DNA from: Periconia sp. R9002
Taxonomy: Eukaryota > Ascomycota > Dothideomycetes > Pleosporales > Periconiaceae
Length of the DNA stretch: 64,000 nucleotides
Direction: 5' to 3'
Assembly (NCBI GenBank): GCA_023627715.1
Contig: JAMAHW010000021.1
Location: 248,001-312,000 of the forward strand
In this document: piece after piece, positions 32,367-44,277 of the stretch
How the letters are laid out: the number at the start of each line of letters is the position of its first letter
Position numbering within the stretch: the stretch's first letter is position 1
Notes under the pieces: model-generated
Told to the model about the DNA's origin: nothing
The model's input: only the letters and a program-made list of their open reading frames with translations
Database searches by the model: none
Position numbers and translations under genes: made by a program

Positions 32367-35173
32367 GACATTTGCATTACGGAGATGCTAGGCGGGAACG
32401 CAGGCTCACTGAAAGACACATGTCTGTTGAGGCGCTACAAGAGCAGCTGCACGAAACCCTTCATTAAAGTGGCTTACCTGGGCTTTGACAGGAGTGCAGA
32501 CACACGCCGTTTTCCCGGTGTTCTAGAGTTTCGCGTAATCCGGTTGGAAGCGTAAATAGTGGCCGACCAAGTGCGGTGGCTGAAGGATCAGGGGCGGACA
32601 TGTTGACAGAGGGCAAGGAGCTGGAATATCGGGTTTTCTATATTTGCCTACTGCAAAATCTCAACATCAACTATTTTAGAGGCACTTAAACAATAGAAGA
32701 TGCACGAGGCAGAAGGCGGTTAATTCTAGTGAGCAAGATACGGTGGTGGGTGAAGCTAGGCACAATTGAGCAACTGTGCATTCTGGGGCCAAGATTTTTG
32801 CATGACCAAGCGGGAGGAGGCTGCCGTCAGCAAAGCTAGATGGCTTGGAGTTGAATACGTAGTGAAGAGTTTCAGCCCCTGCGCTGCGGCATGGATATTG
32901 GTACTTGCCTTCGCTGAAACTAAAAGGTTGAAATTGATTGATATTCAACTAGTATATGCAAGGCAGATGAAATGAAAGTTTCCCCTCCAATTGTGATGAA
33001 CACCGTGATACACTGTGCCATCCCTTGTGATGTTCTACTAATGCATGCGGGCCGAGTAAGGTGAAGTTGCCATTCTCTACCATCAAAAACGCAGTAATGC
33101 ACTGTGTACATCTCATTCCACCCTAGCCTGCATGTAGTTCAATGCACCTACTGCTCGTAATTTACTTTATCAATAAAGCCAGATTCATAGCGCTCCACTG
33201 TGTTCTGACTCTGGCATGTTAGGTAATGGAATACAGTGTTGTGCGGCCTTGAGCGGGCTTGGCATCTGCTCTCCCTTCATCAAACCCATCTCGCAAAGAA
33301 CAGATGGAGTAGCAATTACCATATAGTAACAGACATTGAAGAGAACTACATTAAATTGTCGTTGTGGTTAATCATCGAGCACGATGTTGACTAGCTGAGG
33401 GGTTTGATCGGTTCCCGCAGTGGGCCTGATCTGGCGCGGAATGCTCCATGGGGCAATAACATTATCATCAGTATGTGTGCGCAAACATATAGTAGTGAAA
33501 TAGGGATATGTAGATCGTGGACACGGTCAGAGCAGAAGGGGGTCGGCCATCATGCTGTATGTGGGGTGGCAACACAAACTACTGAATTTCACGATAAAGC
33601 AAAAGCGAACTACTGTACTCCCACCGATTATTTGGTATCGTACCTTGGAAGCTGCTTAAAAAAAATGCCAGCTAAATATAACTCTCTTAATTATAAGCTT
33701 TCTTCGCTAATCCAGTGTTAACCGAGGTTTTTTTTATGGGAAAAGAAACGGACGAGAGTGAATTTTGGAAGCAAAAGATTGCTAATACGATTAGCTGACA
33801 TCGCCGTCTTGACGTGCACTGCCTTAATGCATTGACTCCACGGCCTACCGAGGGCAGCCGTCTACGTCCCTTGCCCCCGTGGGCAGCTTCCCTTTTCGCC
33901 CCTGGGGGCAACCCGACCCTACATCAGTGGTACCATTTGGAGATACACTATAGACTATTATAATTGACCGACACTTTCTACCCTCCTCTACTCATATTGT
34001 TGAAACCGAGCGTCATCACCGCCATATATCAGTTCATTTCATACAAGACATTATGCTTCCGTACAAAAATACATTGTTTCATCTAAGTAAACTCCCCCAG
34101 GGGTGTCGTTCACTTCTGGTGGTTCATAGCAGTAATGTATGTAGGTATGTTGCAAGTCGTTGGTTCTGAGTTCAAGCGTACAGTTCTCCGGATCAACGCA
34201 GTGTTGGAGATAGCGTCAACCAATATGCGTGCGCCATTTCTTGCCGCCCAACTTGTATGATATTAGAATTCCAAGTGATCAACAAAATGATGACAGCGGA
34301 GATAAAATCCGTACAATTTACAATCCACTGTAGCAAAGCATACACACGATTCTGAACCATGTGGCTGTTCCAGGAATTTGCTTGGCAACTACTGCAGATG
34401 ACACTTGAGGATCAATCGATTCTACCCCTCGAAGCGGGACCGGTAAACCTTGAGTGCTGATAACAAAATCTCTCATCGTGATATCCTGGTTTGTTGAAAC
34501 AAGTAACTACGTAAGTATAGTGTTGATATATATACGGAAATTGCTTGTCACAGTAGGCTCAGCTGCATACATAGGCAGAAAGTTAGGAGCCTGCATTAGA
34601 CATTGTGTCCATTGATCAACAATTCCAAAACGAATCAATACATACATACGGAAATTATGTGTCACAGTATAATATAGAGATGAATCACAAGCTACCTCGG
34701 CCAGAGAAAAGAATAAGGGTAGGAAGTACATAATAGCGAAAACTATTTCGGCCCCCGTCCCCTGTCAAACCCCCACTCCACAAAATAAGAAAATCTTACA
34801 CAAAACGTACTGCCCGGCGCACCTCGCCTATGGTACTACACAGGGCTAGTTGCAGCCAGCCACCTCGTGGAGCTCAGCCGCAATTGCAACACACCGACTC
34901 GAATTGAACAGAAATATCGTAACTAGTACTCAACCCATAGGGCCCAGCACCGTTGCCCTTAGTGAAGTCTGTGCTATAATCATCTACTTACTCGAAGCCT
35001 TGAACATCAATTGATACCGGAACCACATTCTACGGCGCTTCTTGATTACGAAAATAGCTTATAACTTGGAATTTACTGTATGCGGATACTGTATAAGCAG
35101 ACAAGTGCGATATTTCTGTCCATGTTGCGGGAGACTGAAGACATCATTGATGCGGGTACATACTCCCTATTAA
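32367..35173. other. Long intergenic region
   Basis: AT-rich, with only short unsupported ORFs. A short direct repeat around TACGGAAATT..GTCACAGTA occurs at about 34537 and 34650, some 115 bases apart. No gene, RNA or introner copy recognised. Confidence 0.45.
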
Positions 35174-35328
35174 CCTACGGAAATATCGTGACAACAGGGG
35201 CCGGACCACATTAATGCAGCGGAGACCAGGGTGAAAACACCTCAAAATCGTACCACAGACACTACCCTGGTTCTGCCCCAGTTTCAACCCTTGTAAGGCG
35301 GCCCCTGTTGTCACGATTTTTACGTAGG
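35174..35328. mobile_element. MITE-like element with terminal inverted repeats
   Basis: A 155-bp element whose two ends are near-perfect inverted repeats of about 27 bases: it starts CCTACGGAAATATCGTGACA and ends with the inverse of CCTACGTAAAAATCGTGACA, each continuing ACAGGGGCCG. It contains an internal TTTCAACCCTTGTAAGG block. There is no coding capacity. Related partial copies lie at 48894 and 50508. No clear target-site duplication was seen. Confidence 0.8.
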
Positions 35329-35801
35329 CCAATTATCAATAGGACAAGCGAGGTGTAAGTAGAGAGTAGGGAAATTGTCGACCCACAAGGCCAAGAGATG
35401 AATCGACACAGCCAGTTGGATGCTAACCGGGTTTGAAGTGCTTGTTTAATGACTTCAGCTTGCTCAACGGCCTCAGCTAACGCTCGTTCAACAGCCTCAG
35501 CTGCGCCTTACCGCCTCGCAGAAATCCAACACCGATTCTCTAAATCCATTTTTGTGATGTTCCACAGTATAAGAGCAGTGCATCTGCGCTGCATTCTCAA
35601 ATCCATCATCACATTCGCTTCTCTATCTTTCAGGCTCGGTTCGTTCCATTCTGCGCTTGCTTTGCTTTTTTCTAGACGTTCTTCGCATATCTCATTCCAA
35701 GCATCATTTTCTGAAGTTATCCTTGCACTCTCCATATTCCTTTGCCTCTTCATTTACAACTTTCGTTCACTACGAAAACTTGCATCAACACTAAAATCAC
35801 G

Positions 35802-37047
35802 ATGATATCCAAAACTGCCGCACTATGGCTCGCTTCCGCTTCTATCTTGGTAGACGGGTTCGTCCTTCCTCGGGAGACAGACTTTCTCAATGAAGGTGTT
35901 ATGTTGGCCAGGTGCAAGACTTACGCACAGTTCCCCCAGCCCGGGGACAAGCCTCTCAGTGTCAAAAGTGTAGCATACTACAATCAGGTTAGCAATACGT
36001 TCTTGGCGTGGATACGCTCCATTTCCATGAGATGCTAACATTTTATCACAGATAGTCAACGCTCCCAACAGCCTTTTCCTCCCGGGCGTTGCTACCGATG
36101 GCGCAGGCAAGGTTTACGACAAAGAGGAGATTGACTGGACAACTGGCAAGACCGACAAACCAATCACTGCCGACATTCAGAACACCGGGCCATTCAAAGT
36201 CTGGGATCTGACTAAAAAAGGAGATCCCGATACCAATGCAACGGGAACTGCTTCGCTCAATGGCAAAGATATGCGCTGCTATACTGCCGATGAGGATATT
36301 TCCGCCATCTGGAGAAATACGATGGACCAGAACCGCGTAGGAAGGCCCAAATTCACCGACTGCGCCGCCGATTACTTCTGCACACGCGCAAACCGCAAGG
36401 TCCGCCGCACGAAATTCGAGTTCTCAAATGACACACTTGACGTGCTCATCTCCGTCACTGAGTCCCCAGAGCTACCACAGGTAGACTTGATTCGCGACTA
36501 CCTTTCAGGCGCCTTTGGAAACCTCACATCTGTGTACAGCCCCAATTCTGTGAAAAGCAATGGTGAAATCAAGATCCAGTCAGCAGATGCCAAGTTGGCG
36601 GTGGAGATGAAAATGCAAGACACCAAAGGCGACGCGAAGTTTGATCCCTCGCGCATGAAGAACATCCAAGACCAGCTCGTCAAGAAACTAGTTAACCAAC
36701 TGTTCAACGATAAGGGCAAGCCGAACTGCAAGATCGGCTTTGGATCGCAGTTCCCCACCTGTGCCTATCCCTTCAAGTTCCCAAAACAGATCTATATCGT
36801 GAGCCAGGTGGCCGAACAGCAAGAGATGGTATGGGAGCCTAAAGACGAGATCACGATTGTCGCTGTCAGTATTGCCAGGGATGCAAAGTGCGAGCTGAAC
36901 GAAAAAATTGCAAATATCTTCGCCACAGCTTTTAGCGTAGCCGCCGCGCCCGCCGGTGGGTGGGGTGGTCCTATTGCGGGTGCTGTTGTAGGAGACTTGG
37001 GCTTGATATTTGGCAAGGCTGGGGCCAGGGCCTGCGACAAGAAATGA
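35802..37047 (+). CDS. Secreted orphan protein
   Basis: Exons 35802-35987 and 36052-37047 join in frame to 393 aa. The N-terminus MISKTAALWLASASILVDG is a signal peptide with likely cleavage before FVLPRE. The mature part has several Cys (LARCKTY, MRCYTAD, FTDCAADYFCTRA, PNCKIGFG, PTCAYPF, AKCELNE, RACDKK) consistent with disulfides. The C-terminus has an Ala/Gly-rich hydrophobic stretch (FSVAAAPAGGWGGPIAGAVV) before GDLGLIFGKAGARACDKK, which could insert in a membrane. No enzyme motif or GPI signal recognised. A pyrimidine-rich leader precedes the ATG. The family is unknown to me; an effector or wall-associated role is only a guess. Confidence 0.75.
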
Positions 37048-38691
37048 AAGCTCTCATGGCGCCATATTATGGTTTGGTCATTTCGTATTCTAAGGGACCA
37101 GTACCTTGGAATTGAACATACTTGAAAGTGAGCACTTGGCAGGGAATCGCTGCGGATGGCACTGGTGCTGATTGGGGTTCTTGGCTTTGCATGATTTTGT
37201 TTGGTATGGCTTTCACTTCTTTATCCACTTTGTTTACACTTCATAGATTTGTATATAAATTTCTACTTCCAATTCAAGTCCGAGTTTTGAGGCAATTATG
37301 AACGGCCCCAATTGAGTCAACAGTTGTGCTTTGTCTCTAAAAGCATCTCAGTCAACATACAGCAAAAGGTGCAGCACTTGAGCGGAGACATCCAGAAATC
37401 TATCCCTGGACGGAACTCTCCTGTCGTCATAGCTTATTCGAGCGTTGAGGCAGTTCTTTATTAACGTGTATGTTCCACCAACATCTCGTAATGAAGGAAA
37501 TGACTTAACTCGCTCACATTTGCGCGGGGGCCCGAATTAAAAGTTTTGTCTTCGCAAACAATTGGTACAATCACTTACAGGATCAACACTGGTAAAATGG
37601 CTCCGAAACAACAGGATACTGCATCACACCTTCATATCGATAATTGTAGGCCTATAGCGAGTGCTTGAATCCTGGGAAGGTGACATTTGTGCCCAGTCAG
37701 CAGGCGCCGAAGGCAGCATCCGAGCGTGTAAATGAATAGGGTGTCGTGGAATGAGACCAATGTGTGTGCACAGACTCCACGACCTGGACCTGCTTCGGCG
37801 AAGTTCCTAGCCTTGTTTGCTTTTTAACCGGTTGGGTCGCCGATGGTAAGTACTATTTTTATTTAGAAGGGGGTCTGTGGAGTGAGCCCAGGAGAAAATA
37901 GGAAATCACAAGAAATAACTAAGCCACAATGATCCAGATAAGCGAAAAACGTTGCAAGCGTTAGAGGAGGTATTTTTTGGCAGGGTCTTGGCGGGTGAAA
38001 CTGAACTCCGTTATTGATTTCACCCTTTTGTTTGGCCACCACAAGCGTGAATCATTGCCTGGCAGCACTTTCACATATCAGATACATAGTGCTGGAGGTC
38101 TTGTACATAATCTTATCTTACTCTTCTTGTATATAAACACCCAGCTTCAGATTTTGGAAATCGTCTGACTACTCTTTATCCTGGTGGCGTCCAAACGTTC
38201 TCGCTTGATTGAAAATTCAAGGCAATAGGCTGGCCATTTCATCTAAAGAATCTGAAGAAGCTGAAGCCTTTGACGGAGCTCTTGAGTATCCCTAGACTTG
38301 TGAACTGTTGCATCTCATGCGCCTTTCCTGTTCCAGCCAAGTGTCGGCATACTCGCCCTCTACACTTCGTGAGACACTCGTCGTACACACCCCACACTCC
38401 GATCGCCTTCTTTCTCGATCATGACATAACACTATGTTTCTGCTAGTCCATCGAGATCAGTTGGAATGCGCAACCTTCAATTCCGGTGCCTGAAATGCGT
38501 TACACTAGAAGCCAGACGCGCAAACTCAATGAATAAGAACAGTGTCCGGCCCATTGCGTCACGATCGAGGATATGCGGGCAGAATTTGAGTTTTTGGGTT
38601 TAAAAGGGCTGTTTGCTGCTTATATGCGTGGTTCCCCCTTCAGTCGCACTGAATTTTCCCGACACAACATCTCTAGTACCACCACTTCACA
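37048..38691. other. Intergenic region
   Basis: No convincing ORF on either strand and no repeat family member seen. The right end (about 38600-38690: TTTAAAAGGGC, TTCCCGACACAACATC) looks like the promoter and leader of the next gene. Confidence 0.45.
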
Positions 38692-39297
38692 ATGCACCCT
38701 GAAACTTTACACCTTCTTAATACCCTCACTCTTCTGAGCTTATCATCGGATAGACCGGAAACACATAAATCAGACAAATTTTCACCATCGCCAACAAGAT
38801 CCGAATGCCAAAAAGCTCGAAATACTCCCGATGAAGTGATACCGCCTACCTCAATCGATAGCTCTACAAATATACCTAGAGAGGAATCGAAAACCGCCAA
38901 GAAGGGCACAGGAACCACTCCCGAACGAGACTGTATCTGCAAGTATATGTCGCTGCATACAAGATCTGAACTCGGCGTCTGCTTGGATTGCTTGAATCCA
39001 CACAACGCGTCCAAGCGGTTACGAAATACTGGTCTCTTCAACACTTCCATGCTCGCAAAAAGTAAGAACAGCCCTCCCACAATAATTCGAAAAGAGACTA
39101 ATGAAGAATTACAGAGTTCGACCGCATCATCTCAAAACGCGAGCTCACTGCGGTATCACATGCCAATTCGACGTCATCGCGCGCAGAGGCCGCAGCAGTT
39201 AGAGGGAAAATCCCTGCCGAGCGGTGTTCAGCACAGAGGGACATGGAACCTCCGGCACGGCATATCGGGGAAACAGGAAGAGCTGAGAGGGCTCTAG
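38692..39297 (+). CDS. Small orphan protein with a Cys motif
   Basis: Single-exon ORF of 201 aa, starting MHPETLHLLNTLTLLSLSSD after a CACAATG context. The N-terminal half is Ser/Thr/Lys-rich and probably disordered. The middle holds CICKYMSLHTRSELGVCLDC, a CxC..CxxC arrangement that could bind a metal. The C-terminus is basic (RYHMPIRRHRAQRPQQLEGK). No signal peptide or known domain. Function unknown. Confidence 0.55.
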   Translation: MHPETLHLLNTLTLLSLSSDRPETHKSDKFSPSPTRSECQKARNTPDEVIPPTSIDSSTNIPREESKTAKKGTGTTPERDCICKYMSLHTRSELGVCLDCLNPHNASKRLRNTGLFNTSMLAKSKNSPPTIIRKETNEELQSSTASSQNASSLRYHMPIRRHRAQRPQQLEGKSLPSGVQHRGTWNLRHGISGKQEELRGL

Positions 39298-39708
39298 GCG
39301 TTATGGGAGTTAGTGTTTTAGCGGTCTCATTGGGGCAGGTTTGAACGTTTTCATCGTGACGTGACTACGAACTTCTTTGTATTTGTTTTGCCATACCTGA
39401 ACGAGCCTCGTCAATGAAATTCCTTTCTGTTCGATTTTAAATGTTACATATGGCTTTCCTGATCTCTTACACATGCATTTTGACTAAGCTTTTAGCCATT
39501 GTGTCATTCGTTGGAACGTTGGCCAGTTTGTACTTGTCCATCCAATCACACAGACACCAACATTCCACAGCTATCATACTTCTTCCATCTTAATCAACTT
39601 CCATCTTGGAATCTCAATCTTCTGAAGCTGCAGTTTTCAACGCGCACTCCAACCTGAATTTCTAAGGCAAGGTCATTCATTCAAATCATTCTTTCTAACT
39701 CTTCCCCA
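39298..39708. other. Convergent intergenic region
   Basis: Lies between the small Cys-motif gene (+) and the next gene (-), whose 3' ends face each other. No feature recognised. Confidence 0.45.
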
Positions 39709-41215
39709 TCAGCGCCTGGTCAACTCGATAATATCCTCAATAAGTCCCAGGTCCTCCACTACCCAATCCGTTCCCAATTGATCCGGCTCCAGAGAGATAC
39801 GCACAGCCTGCGCGAATAAACTGAAGTCATTGTTTCGGATATCCCCAACAAGGTCGCGCAGTAGAATATTGGGCGGGTATCCACGGCTCAGCTCGTCCCG
39901 CAGCGTACCATGCTCGTGTGGCCTTATATACACAGGGCCTAGCTGTTCGTTCCGCGGTTTAATTGGCAAGGCGAGTGACTCTGGGTGCGGAGTGGTGTTC
40001 CGAAATGCCGAATAAGAGGAACGAAGTTGGTGGATGTCTTGAACTATCTGAGATTGGAAGACTTCGTTACCCGTTTGATGTGGATGTGGAACATCTGCCT
40101 TGGGACGCGGGAGGTAAGTGAAAGTCATATTTGAATGTAAAGCATCGTTGTAAGGGTCGAGATCTTGAATCCTATATCGCGGATACGAAGTTAGTTAAAT
40201 GTAACTAGGGGGGTTACAGTACATGATGAGTGTCCCAATACGGCACTCGACGTGGTGTCTCGATAACAAACAACTTTGTACCTGGGGCTTACCGTGAAGT
40301 GCAAAGGGGTGGTTTGATGCATCGTGGCACTGGGTTGCTTACAGATTGACTAGCAGAGTTGTTCGACTGCTTGGGTTGACCATTAGCATCTATGTAATGA
40401 GGCGGGGCTATGTTAGTAACATTTGGGGTGTACTGATGTCCAAGTTGAGGCTGCCAAGTTAGAGGCTGTGTGAAGGGCGACGGCTCAGAATGCTGTGGTG
40501 AGGGTGATTGACCCGTGAGGTGCCTCCTCTTCCTGATCTGTAGCTCATACCTGCGAAAAATTGCTCCGTCCAGCTGCTCAGATCCGATGATTGTACGGCT
40601 TCCCAGTCTGTATAAGATTAGCGCCAGATGATCGGGAAACATGTATTCGATCGGTTGGGCGTCGTTTTCTAACTTAATGGCTGCCGCGAACTCAATAGCA
40701 CGGGTCAAGTCCGCAGCATCAGCGCCTTGGGGAATCTTCTTGACACCTTGAAGAAGCGCAAGGATAGGAACCGAGGCCACCCGCATTGAAGTACCATCGG
40801 GGACGAATCCGTTGATCGTGATGTCATTCTTATTCCACGTATCAGGTGTCTTGTGCTGATTGCGAGTCCACGTTGTGTCTTGGCCATTCACCCTCATTGT
40901 GTTGAGGTAATTTCTTCCGATAATTGCCATGCTCATTGGATTGGTTATATCGGGGTGACGGTGGGTGTTGTAGATCTCGAGATGCTGGCCATTGGTAAGT
41001 CTGTTGTTGATAAAGCGCCGCGCTATATATTTGTTGGAATACAACCCAGGCAAGAACGTAATGATTTCCACCGCGGTGAAATTGAGAGGTATGGGGTCAT
41101 TATACGTCCAATTGTAGTTATGAATTCGTCCGTACCGAGAGCCAACACCCTTGGCAAGTGCGGCCTCCGCAGCCGGGATCACGGAGGTTGTCGTTGGGTC
41201 GGATGTTCTGGACAT
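39709..41215 (-). CDS. Lineage-specific family protein, copy 1 (intron is an introner)
   Basis: Exons 41215-40293 and 40171-39709 join in frame to 461 aa; the 121-bp intron between them is introner copy D (phase 2, CG|G). The conserved core shared with the next gene runs NYNWTYNDPIPLNFTAVEII, TFLPGLYSNKYIARRFINNR, LTNGQHLEIYNTHR, PILALLQGVKKIPQGADAAD then LTRAIEFAA and EYMFPDHLALIL. The C-terminal exon has SLFAQAVRISLEPDQLGTDW and VVEDLGLIEDII, also matched in the paralog. A Pro/Gln/Ser-rich linker separates core and tail. No signal peptide or membrane segment. Function unknown; helical DNA- or protein-binding roles are possible but unsupported. MSRTSDPTTT is the first ATG in frame. Confidence 0.72.
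40172..40292 (-). mobile_element. Introner-like element copy D (is an intron)
   Basis: A 121-bp copy starting GTAAGC and ending CGATATAG on the minus strand. Removing it exactly joins two exons in frame (CG|G, giving Ser-Arg-Ile-Gln-Asp-Leu). It carries the inverted ends (AGGTACAAAGTTG / AACTTCGTATCC) and the shared core. The strand agrees with the host gene. Confidence 0.85.
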
Positions 41216-41998
41216 ATTTGGCAATGGTGGAATTGGCTGAGCTATTTCCTGGTCGCTGTTTGTGCTGGAGTATATAAGGAATTGAGGTCTTTGCGGCTGT
41301 GCGTTGGGTTGTGGTCCTATATGGAATTTTCAGAAAAAGTTCGACCGATTATTTGAATGGAGAGAAAGTGTGGTTGAAGTGGCAGTGCGGTGGCAGGCCA
41401 TAACAAAGCGCACGTGCCTTTGAAATTTGGTTGATATCATATACCTATTTACAGGTGAAGCGACTTTAGTATGTGCTCTAGTCCCACGTGCATTCGAATG
41501 TTGCTGTTACAGTACCTCTATAATGTAGCTCACTTCTAATCGAAGGAGTTCCATTAATACTGTGGTCACTGTGGTGGTTACTCCAATCTAACATCAGCGA
41601 CTAAAATAGGCTTTTATGTGGGAGTTTTGGGTGACCACAAACAAGTTACTGTGTATACAAAGGCCATCACCAAGATTGCTCGAACAGGTCAGACGATCAT
41701 AGAAATGAGTTGGAGTCGTAATGATTGTGCATTTGCAACACATTTATTTTTCCGCGAAACAGTGACAGTAACTTGTACTGATTTTCATCTTATCACATAG
41801 CAAGAACAAAGATGTCGCTTCGGCCTATATTCTGCAGAGGCGTTACCGCTTGGATTCAACAACAAATACGAGCGTCAAACGACATTGATAGTTAATTATG
41901 TTGAATATTTTCCACTATAACTCCATATACAAACTCAATTCAACAATATCGTTAGCCATATACCGGTGTAGCATGATCAACCCTGATCGCATGGCTAC
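41216..41998. other. Intergenic region between tandem paralogs
   Basis: Promoter region of copy 1 and 3' flank of copy 2, both on the minus strand. A plus-strand ORF at 41618-41800 is not convincing. No repeat copy. Confidence 0.45.
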
Positions 41999-43162
41999 TT
42001 ATTCCTGCTGTTGTGAATCATAGTCCTGATTCTCATCATTTCCAGGCATGGAATCACACCAAAGAATGATTGCAATGGCATCCAAGTCTTGTATCGCCCA
42101 ATCCTTTCCAATCTCGTCTTCCTGTTGAGCAAACCGTACAGCCCGCGCAAAAAAGCTTTGGTCATCCGGTGAGATCATCCCAGCATAATTTCGTAGGAGC
42201 GTTCCCTCATCTGCCGGGTTACCAATCGGAACTGAATTTTGAGCTGTATGAGATGTGATGGATGTATCCTGATTGGGAGGCTGAAAGTTGGGTGCCAGAG
42301 GGGGAGGATACGGGCTGACAGCTATAGCAGGATCTGACGCGTTACAGCCCGACCACATTATTGCCTGTTGGCCACGGGCTTCCTGCGCAGCAACTTCTGC
42401 CATCTCAGCAGCTTTCTCGGTCTCCTTTCTAAAAGTCTCTGCCATCACCCTATCCTTCCGAAGCTTCTCATATTTGGCAGAGATTGAATAGTCCATGTGA
42501 TGTCGTCCAACAGCCGTTCTACCGATCAGGTCCAAGATGAATCCAAGATCGTCGGGGAACATGTATTCCGTCACCTCTCCATTAGCATATGTCGCTTTGT
42601 TTTGTGCTGCAAATTCAATCGCCCGTGTCAGGTCTGCCGCGTCCTCGCCCTGCGGAATCTTTTTGACATCTTGCAAGAGCGCGATGATAGGTACTGAGGG
42701 AACCGGTTCAGACTTGTCCGGCCGAAACGTATTCATTTCTATGGTGTTTCGATTCCACCCCTCGATGGTACGATGATTCTTCCGGGTCCACAGTTCACGC
42801 TGCTGTTCTTTCGATAGACAACGCCAGTTCTTAGGGCGCATCGCATTAAGATATTGTTGCCCGATCGAATTCATATCAGCGACGACGCCTAAAGAATTTT
42901 TTCGGTGGGTCCGGAAGATTTCGTGGTGTTGACCGTTAGTGAGGCCGTTGTTGATGAAACGGCACGCGACCCAATAGTTCCAGTGAAGGTTCGGCAGAAA
43001 GGTGATGATCTCAACCGCTGTGAAGTTCACTGGCAGTGGATCATTGTATACCCAATTAAAGTTGGTGATTGCGGGAAATTGATCTGCGAGACCAAACTCA
43101 AGCACCACTTCGGCGCATGGGAAGTCGCCCACAGGAGCCGGGGTAGAGGCGTTGAAAGACAT
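41999..43162 (-). CDS. Lineage-specific family protein, copy 2
   Basis: Single-exon gene for 387 aa, start MSFNASTPAPVGDFPCAEVV. It is closely similar to copy 1 through NFNWVYNDPLPVNFTAVEII, TFLPNLHWNYWVACRFINNG, LTNGQHHEIFRTHR, PIIALLQDVKKIPQGEDAAD then LTRAIEFAAQ, and EYMFPDDLGFIL. The end is SFFARAVRFAQQEDEIGKDW then AIQDLDAIAIILW. A charged helical stretch (AETFRKETEKAAEMAEVAAQ) could form a coiled coil. It lies head-to-tail with copy 1 about 780 bases away, a tandem duplication. Unlike copy 1 it has no intron. Function unknown. Confidence 0.72.
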   Translation of the reverse strand: MSFNASTPAPVGDFPCAEVVLEFGLADQFPAITNFNWVYNDPLPVNFTAVEIITFLPNLHWNYWVACRFINNGLTNGQHHEIFRTHRKNSLGVVADMNSIGQQYLNAMRPKNWRCLSKEQQRELWTRKNHRTIEGWNRNTIEMNTFRPDKSEPVPSVPIIALLQDVKKIPQGEDAADLTRAIEFAAQNKATYANGEVTEYMFPDDLGFILDLIGRTAVGRHHMDYSISAKYEKLRKDRVMAETFRKETEKAAEMAEVAAQEARGQQAIMWSGCNASDPAIAVSPYPPPLAPNFQPPNQDTSITSHTAQNSVPIGNPADEGTLLRNYAGMISPDDQSFFARAVRFAQQEDEIGKDWAIQDLDAIAIILWCDSMPGNDENQDYDSQQQE

Positions 43163-44277
43163 TTCGTTTGCGGTTGAGGTACGTTTGTGCAAGTGGGTTG
43201 ACGGTAAGCTACAGTGATTGTTGATTATTGAGAAAACTAAGGAAATTTAAATGACCTTCGGGAAGAGTTGTGAGGCAGGCGGTGCACGCCAGTTGTCACT
43301 GCACAATGCCAGGCAAGACAACCGCACGAGACTTTGAAATTGAACATTCCGAAGTGTCCTCACAGCATCGTCTTGTGAAGATACAACAAAACTTCAGCTT
43401 CTGCTTTCGGTGAGCTACAAGTGAGCTAAAATCATTCAAAAAGAAAAAATAGAGTGTCGATACTGATGGACCTGGAGAGTGCTGCTTTCTTCATAATTAC
43501 GTGTGCTAGAATTCCTTCCTAAACAACAATCTACCCTCTTATATGCAACTGAGCAATACCGGGTTCCCTTCATCGTCTTTCATGTATTTTAGCTCAGATT
43601 TATCTAGCCTTCGTACACATGCTCTATTCCATAATGCGTATAGTTCTAAACTTATTTTTCTTAACTTTGCGTTTCTCCCAGACTGCCGCTCAGCTTCCAC
43701 TCCGGCTTCACTTTGCTCCATCACCTAAGAGACCTGATTAACTCCAGATAGATTCTTCGGGAACGAGCAAATTGTCATAAAACAATTATAATTAAAGTTA
43801 CTGGCGGTTTTGGTGGAGATATTGAGAGAGAGTATGTCGTTGGCCGGGACGGACACGCAGATCATTGATAGATTGAAGTGTGTTTGTCTCCGCAAACGGT
43901 GGGTCATATCATACGCAGTAGCAACCCGACGTACAAAACAGATAGATATGTAGTCGATCCAGAGTAACGTCTTGAAGATTGATATCAATGATGAGTGCAG
44001 ATCGATAACTATCATGGTAGCGCGCCAATCATGTCTTTACTGTTTTCACTACATTCGACTGGGGTTTGTTATGTGGGGGAAAACATGGGGAGTCATGGCA
44101 TAAATGTTTCTGAGCATTTAGTTGTGTGGATAATTTTGAATTGTCGTCTCGTTGCTACCTATCAGCTAAGATTCTTGGCGGCGGCTGCCTAGTGTGGCTG
44201 TGCAACCCAGTGCTATCATCGAGGGGCATAAAGCTGGCATGTTGCGCAGACCTTCCCCACTTCCCAACACACGCAAA
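43163..44277. other. Divergent intergenic region
   Basis: Promoter region between family copy 2 (-) and the 2EXR-like gene (+). Short ORFs only. No repeats recognised. Confidence 0.45.
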
